This document shows, in pieces, positions 6,171-8,519 of a DNA stretch of 8,519 nt (position 1 is the first letter of the stretch; each line of letters starts with the position of its first letter). A program made the position numbers and the translations under genes. The notes under the pieces are model-generated. The model did not search any database and was not told the origin of the DNA. It saw only the letters and a list, made by a program, of their open reading frames with translations. Origin of the DNA: Planctomycetaceae bacterium (GTDB lineage: Bacteria > Planctomycetota > Planctomycetia > Planctomycetales > Planctomycetaceae). Where the stretch lies: assembly GCA_029259875.1 (NCBI GenBank), contig JAJDEK010000163.1, positions 1 to 8,519 on the forward strand, given 5' to 3'.

Positions 6171-7712
6171 ATGCATGGTTCTTACCTCACATCCATGTCA
6201 TCTTCATCGCTCAGCTTATCCCCAGGATCAGTGGTTGTTAGTTTAAGAGCCCTGCTTCCTTCAGCTAGTTTTGTTGATTGTGCAGACATTTGTGTGACTT
6301 CAATTCAGTCTGATAGTCGTCTCTGTAAACCAGGCGATATTTTCGCTGTCATTTCTGGGACCAAGCAGCATGCAGAGAAATTTGTTCCAGAAGCATTGAA
6401 GAATGGTGCTAAGGCAGTCCTTACGGGACACCCATTGACCGGCCTTCAAGTCCCACAGTGTATTGCTACCGATGTACGGAAAGCTTATGCACTTCTCTGT
6501 TTTGAGTTAGCAGGTGCTCCTTCGCAGCATTTGCAGACCGTGGGAGTGACAGGCACGAATGGGAAGACGACCGTTTCCTGGTTGGTCAGAGCAATCTTGC
6601 AGAATACGGGACGACAGACCGGTTTACTGGGAACGGTAGAGTATCATGATGGTGTTTTAGCACGCCCTGCACCTTTAACGACTCCCGATGCACATGAGCT
6701 TTCTAATCTCCTCTCTGAAATGGTTAAGAACAGAGCCACTCATGCTGTGATGGAAGTTTCCAGTCATGCCTTAGATCAAAGTCGACTAGCGGGAACAGAG
6801 CTTTCAGTTGGTGTGGTGACCAATGTCACGCAGGATCATTTTGATTATCATCAGAACATGGAAAATTATACTGCTTGTAAATCAAAAATTATTCAGCATA
6901 TCAAAGAGAGTGGAACTGTTGTCTTAAATTTCGATAATCCTGTTTGCCGTTCCTTCGTACCCAAGATGAATGAATCACAAACTTTGTTGAGCTATGCGAT
7001 TGAAACTGAAGCGGATGTCACTGCCTCTCAGCTGCGGGAATCAGATAAGGGAACAGTGTTCGACATTTTATATGCTGGGTCTCGGGTGCCTGCCAAAACG
7101 TCGTTAATTGGTACTCATAATGTTTCCAATTGTCTGGCTGCAGCAGCGGTTTGCCTAGCGTTAGGTTTATCTATAGCTGAAATTGCAGAGGGCATTGGCA
7201 GTCTTAGAGCTGTTCCGGGAAGGATGGAGCAGGTCAATTGCGGTCAACCGTTTACTGTGCTGATTGATTACGCGCATACCGATGATGCATTACGGCACGC
7301 TATCCGATCGGCAAAACGAGTCAGTTCGCAGCGAGTCTTATGTGTGTTTGGCGCTGGCGGCGATCGTGACAACGCGAAACGTAGCTTATTGGGATTGGCT
7401 GGAAGCGAAGCAGATGTAACGATTATTACCAGTGATAATCCACGAAGTGAAGATCCAGAACTAATTATGCAGGCGATTGCTGAGGGCTGCAAAACGAAGG
7501 GAGTTACTCCCGAGTTGATTGTAGACCGAGAAGAGGCCATTCATCGTGCCTTGGAAATTGCCCGCGAGGGAGACTTGGTATTGATTGCCGGTAAGGGGCA
7601 TGAATGCGAACAAATCATCGGTGATCGCAGGATACCGTTTAGTGACCGTTTGGTTGTAGAGAATTATTTTGGGAATACTCACTCTAGAACATCAGAGAAA
7701 ATTCCCGCTTAA
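6171..7712 (+). CDS. murE: UDP-N-acetylmuramoyl-L-alanyl-D-glutamate--2,6-diaminopimelate ligase
   Basis: This cytoplasmic Mur ligase adds meso-diaminopimelate to UDP-MurNAc-L-Ala-D-Glu with ATP hydrolysis. In domain order: the UDP-binding N-terminal domain with SDSR (47-50) and GDIFAVISG (55-63); the ATP loop GVTGTNGKTT (125-134); TTPDA (170-174); EVSSHALDQSR (195-205); and NVTQDHFDYH (218-227). Lys237, in NYTACK, is at the position of the carbamylated lysine. The C-terminal domain has DYAHTDDAL (366-374), FGAGGDRD (393-400), DNPRSEDP (422-429) and AGKGHE (473-478). The DNPR motif is the accepted marker for meso-DAP rather than L-lysine. At 513 residues it is slightly long: the first 20 or so residues are a serine-rich extension before the family's usual start. 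No ribosome binding site precedes ATG 6171 (the sequence there is TTCTCCTGAA). ATG 6195 and GTG 6231 (AGGA only 3 bases upstream) are alternatives, so the start is uncertain. murF follows after 54 bp and is probably co-transcribed. Confidence 0.96.
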   Translation: MHGSYLTSMSSSSLSLSPGSVVVSLRALLPSASFVDCADICVTSIQSDSRLCKPGDIFAVISGTKQHAEKFVPEALKNGAKAVLTGHPLTGLQVPQCIATDVRKAYALLCFELAGAPSQHLQTVGVTGTNGKTTVSWLVRAILQNTGRQTGLLGTVEYHDGVLARPAPLTTPDAHELSNLLSEMVKNRATHAVMEVSSHALDQSRLAGTELSVGVVTNVTQDHFDYHQNMENYTACKSKIIQHIKESGTVVLNFDNPVCRSFVPKMNESQTLLSYAIETEADVTASQLRESDKGTVFDILYAGSRVPAKTSLIGTHNVSNCLAAAAVCLALGLSIAEIAEGIGSLRAVPGRMEQVNCGQPFTVLIDYAHTDDALRHAIRSAKRVSSQRVLCVFGAGGDRDNAKRSLLGLAGSEADVTIITSDNPRSEDPELIMQAIAEGCKTKGVTPELIVDREEAIHRALEIAREGDLVLIAGKGHECEQIIGDRRIPFSDRLVVENYFGNTHSRTSEKIPA

Positions 7713-7766
7713 AGTCGTCATAAGAACTACCAGTTATTAATCATATTACAATAAAGAACAGATAGT

Positions 7767-8519
7767 ATGGATCGTGTTTCACTCAGCAAGATTAGTCAGG
7801 TTATCCAAGGGAACTTTGTATGCCCTGATCTGATGATGTCTGATGTTGAGGGGATTTCGATCGATTCCCGAACACTTAAGAGGGGCGATTTATTTTTTGC
7901 GATTCAAGGTACACGCTTAGATGGTCATCGGTTTGTTTCAAGTGCGTTAGAGCGTGGGGCTCAAGCTTGTGTTGTAAAACGGGGATATGAAACAGAGGAA
8001 CTACGACGGCCACTCATTTATGTCGATGATGTCAACTGGGCTTTTCAGCAGTTCGCTAGTTGGTATCGTAATCAACAACGATTAACCATTATCGGAGTCA
8101 CAGGAAGCGTCGGGAAAACGACAACGCGTACAATGATTCATCAGGTCTTATCTCCTTTTTTGAAAGGCGTTCAAAGCCCTGCGAATTATAATAATGAATT
8201 TGGCGTGCCCTTAAGTATTGCACAGATTAACTCTGATCATGAGTTTGCCATTTTGGAACTTGGTGCTTCTCAGCAGGGTGAAATCCGAGCATTGGCACAA
8301 CTCTCTAAACCAGAAATGGGAGTGATCACAGGGATTGGCCCATCACATCTGGAGCATTTTGGTAGTTTGGATCGAACAGCAGATGCCAAAGGGGAATTGT
8401 TCGAGCAGTTACCTGAAAAAGGGTTGGCGATTTTGAATGGGGACGATCCTTTTGCTTCCTATTTAGTTTCAAAATCTTCAGTGCATACATTAAAGGTTGG
8501 GTTTAGCGAGTTGAATGAT
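7767..8519 (+). CDS. murF: UDP-N-acetylmuramoyl-tripeptide--D-alanyl-D-alanine ligase (N-terminal part, cut by window edge)
   Basis: This ligase joins D-Ala-D-Ala to the UDP-MurNAc-tripeptide made by the MurE encoded just upstream, completing the cytoplasmic pentapeptide precursor. The window holds exactly 251 codons of what should be about 450. Visible are the N-terminal substrate-binding domain with SIDSRTLKRGDLFFAIQG (31-48) and DGHRF (52-56), then the ATP loop GVTGSVGKTTT (110-120). Next come NYNNEFGVP (140-148), ELGASQQGEIRAL (164-176), GPSHLEHFGSLD (191-202) and AKGELFE (207-213), all typical of MurF. The ATP loop has Val where MurE-type ligases have Asn, a variant I recall in other MurF proteins. 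The ATG at 7767 follows a weak AAAGAA and gives the expected MurF N-terminus. The 54-bp gap from murE has no terminator, which supports a shared transcript. The central domain continues beyond the edge. Confidence 0.95.
   Translation, partial: MDRVSLSKISQVIQGNFVCPDLMMSDVEGISIDSRTLKRGDLFFAIQGTRLDGHRFVSSALERGAQACVVKRGYETEELRRPLIYVDDVNWAFQQFASWYRNQQRLTIIGVTGSVGKTTTRTMIHQVLSPFLKGVQSPANYNNEFGVPLSIAQINSDHEFAILELGASQQGEIRALAQLSKPEMGVITGIGPSHLEHFGSLDRTADAKGELFEQLPEKGLAILNGDDPFASYLVSKSSVHTLKVGFSELND

Noticed and set aside
7268..7682. Minus-strand frames of 73-90 codons opposite the end of murE
   Set aside because: They are antisense to conserved murE motifs (DNPRSEDP, AGKGHE), with no independent support.
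7713..7766. Possible terminator or promoter between murE and murF
   Set aside because: The 54-bp gap shows no stem with a T-run and no good promoter pair, so read-through from murE is the simplest view.
1..8519. tRNA, rRNA, CRISPR array, insertion sequence or phage signature
   Set aside because: I saw no cloverleaf-like T-arm or anticodon pattern, no regularly spaced repeats, no transposase or integrase frame and no terminal inverted repeats on either strand.

Overview
The window looks like a chromosomal segment of a planctomycete, probably Planctomycetaceae-like with a GC content in the mid-40s percent by eye. The best evidence is a cluster on the minus strand: a DUF1559 protein with a type IV pilin-like N-terminus and the C-terminal DUF1559 signature, followed by a small lipoprotein with a carboxypeptidase-regulatory-like fold. 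This pairing is greatly expanded in Planctomycetota. The style of the UvrA N-terminus also fits, and so does a murE/murF pair whose MurE carries the meso-diaminopimelate signature. No base-composition break, mobile element, tRNA, rRNA or CRISPR array is visible.

Layout. All genes from 1 to 5417 lie on the minus strand. Read in their direction of transcription they are: the DUF1559 pseudopilin-like protein (5417-4404); an 11-bp perfect hairpin; a lipoprotein (4299-3859); a compound hairpin; a secreted PhoPQ-activated-pathogenicity-related alpha/beta hydrolase (3756-2419); a small cysteine-rich BON-like protein (2237-1923); rimI (1579-1028); and the 5' part of uvrA (932-1, cut by the window edge). 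A 753-bp divergent intergenic region (5418-6170) separates this block from the plus-strand cell-wall genes murE (6171-7712) and murF (7767 to the window end).

How the genes fit together. MurE and MurF catalyse consecutive cytoplasmic steps of peptidoglycan precursor synthesis: addition of meso-DAP, then of D-Ala-D-Ala. The DUF1559 protein, the lipoprotein and the hydrolase are all predicted to be exported, and they may form an envelope-related transcription unit interrupted by hairpins. RimI (ribosomal protein S18 acetylation) and UvrA (nucleotide excision repair) are housekeeping genes whose proximity is probably incidental.

I do not see a clear new multi-gene system. The most interesting unexplained signals are non-coding: the hairpins between the exported-protein genes, a spaced direct repeat with an embedded palindrome in the divergent intergenic region, and a 12-bp palindrome next to the uvrA start. 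A further open question is whether the truncated uvrA encodes the double-length type found in some members of the PVC superphylum.
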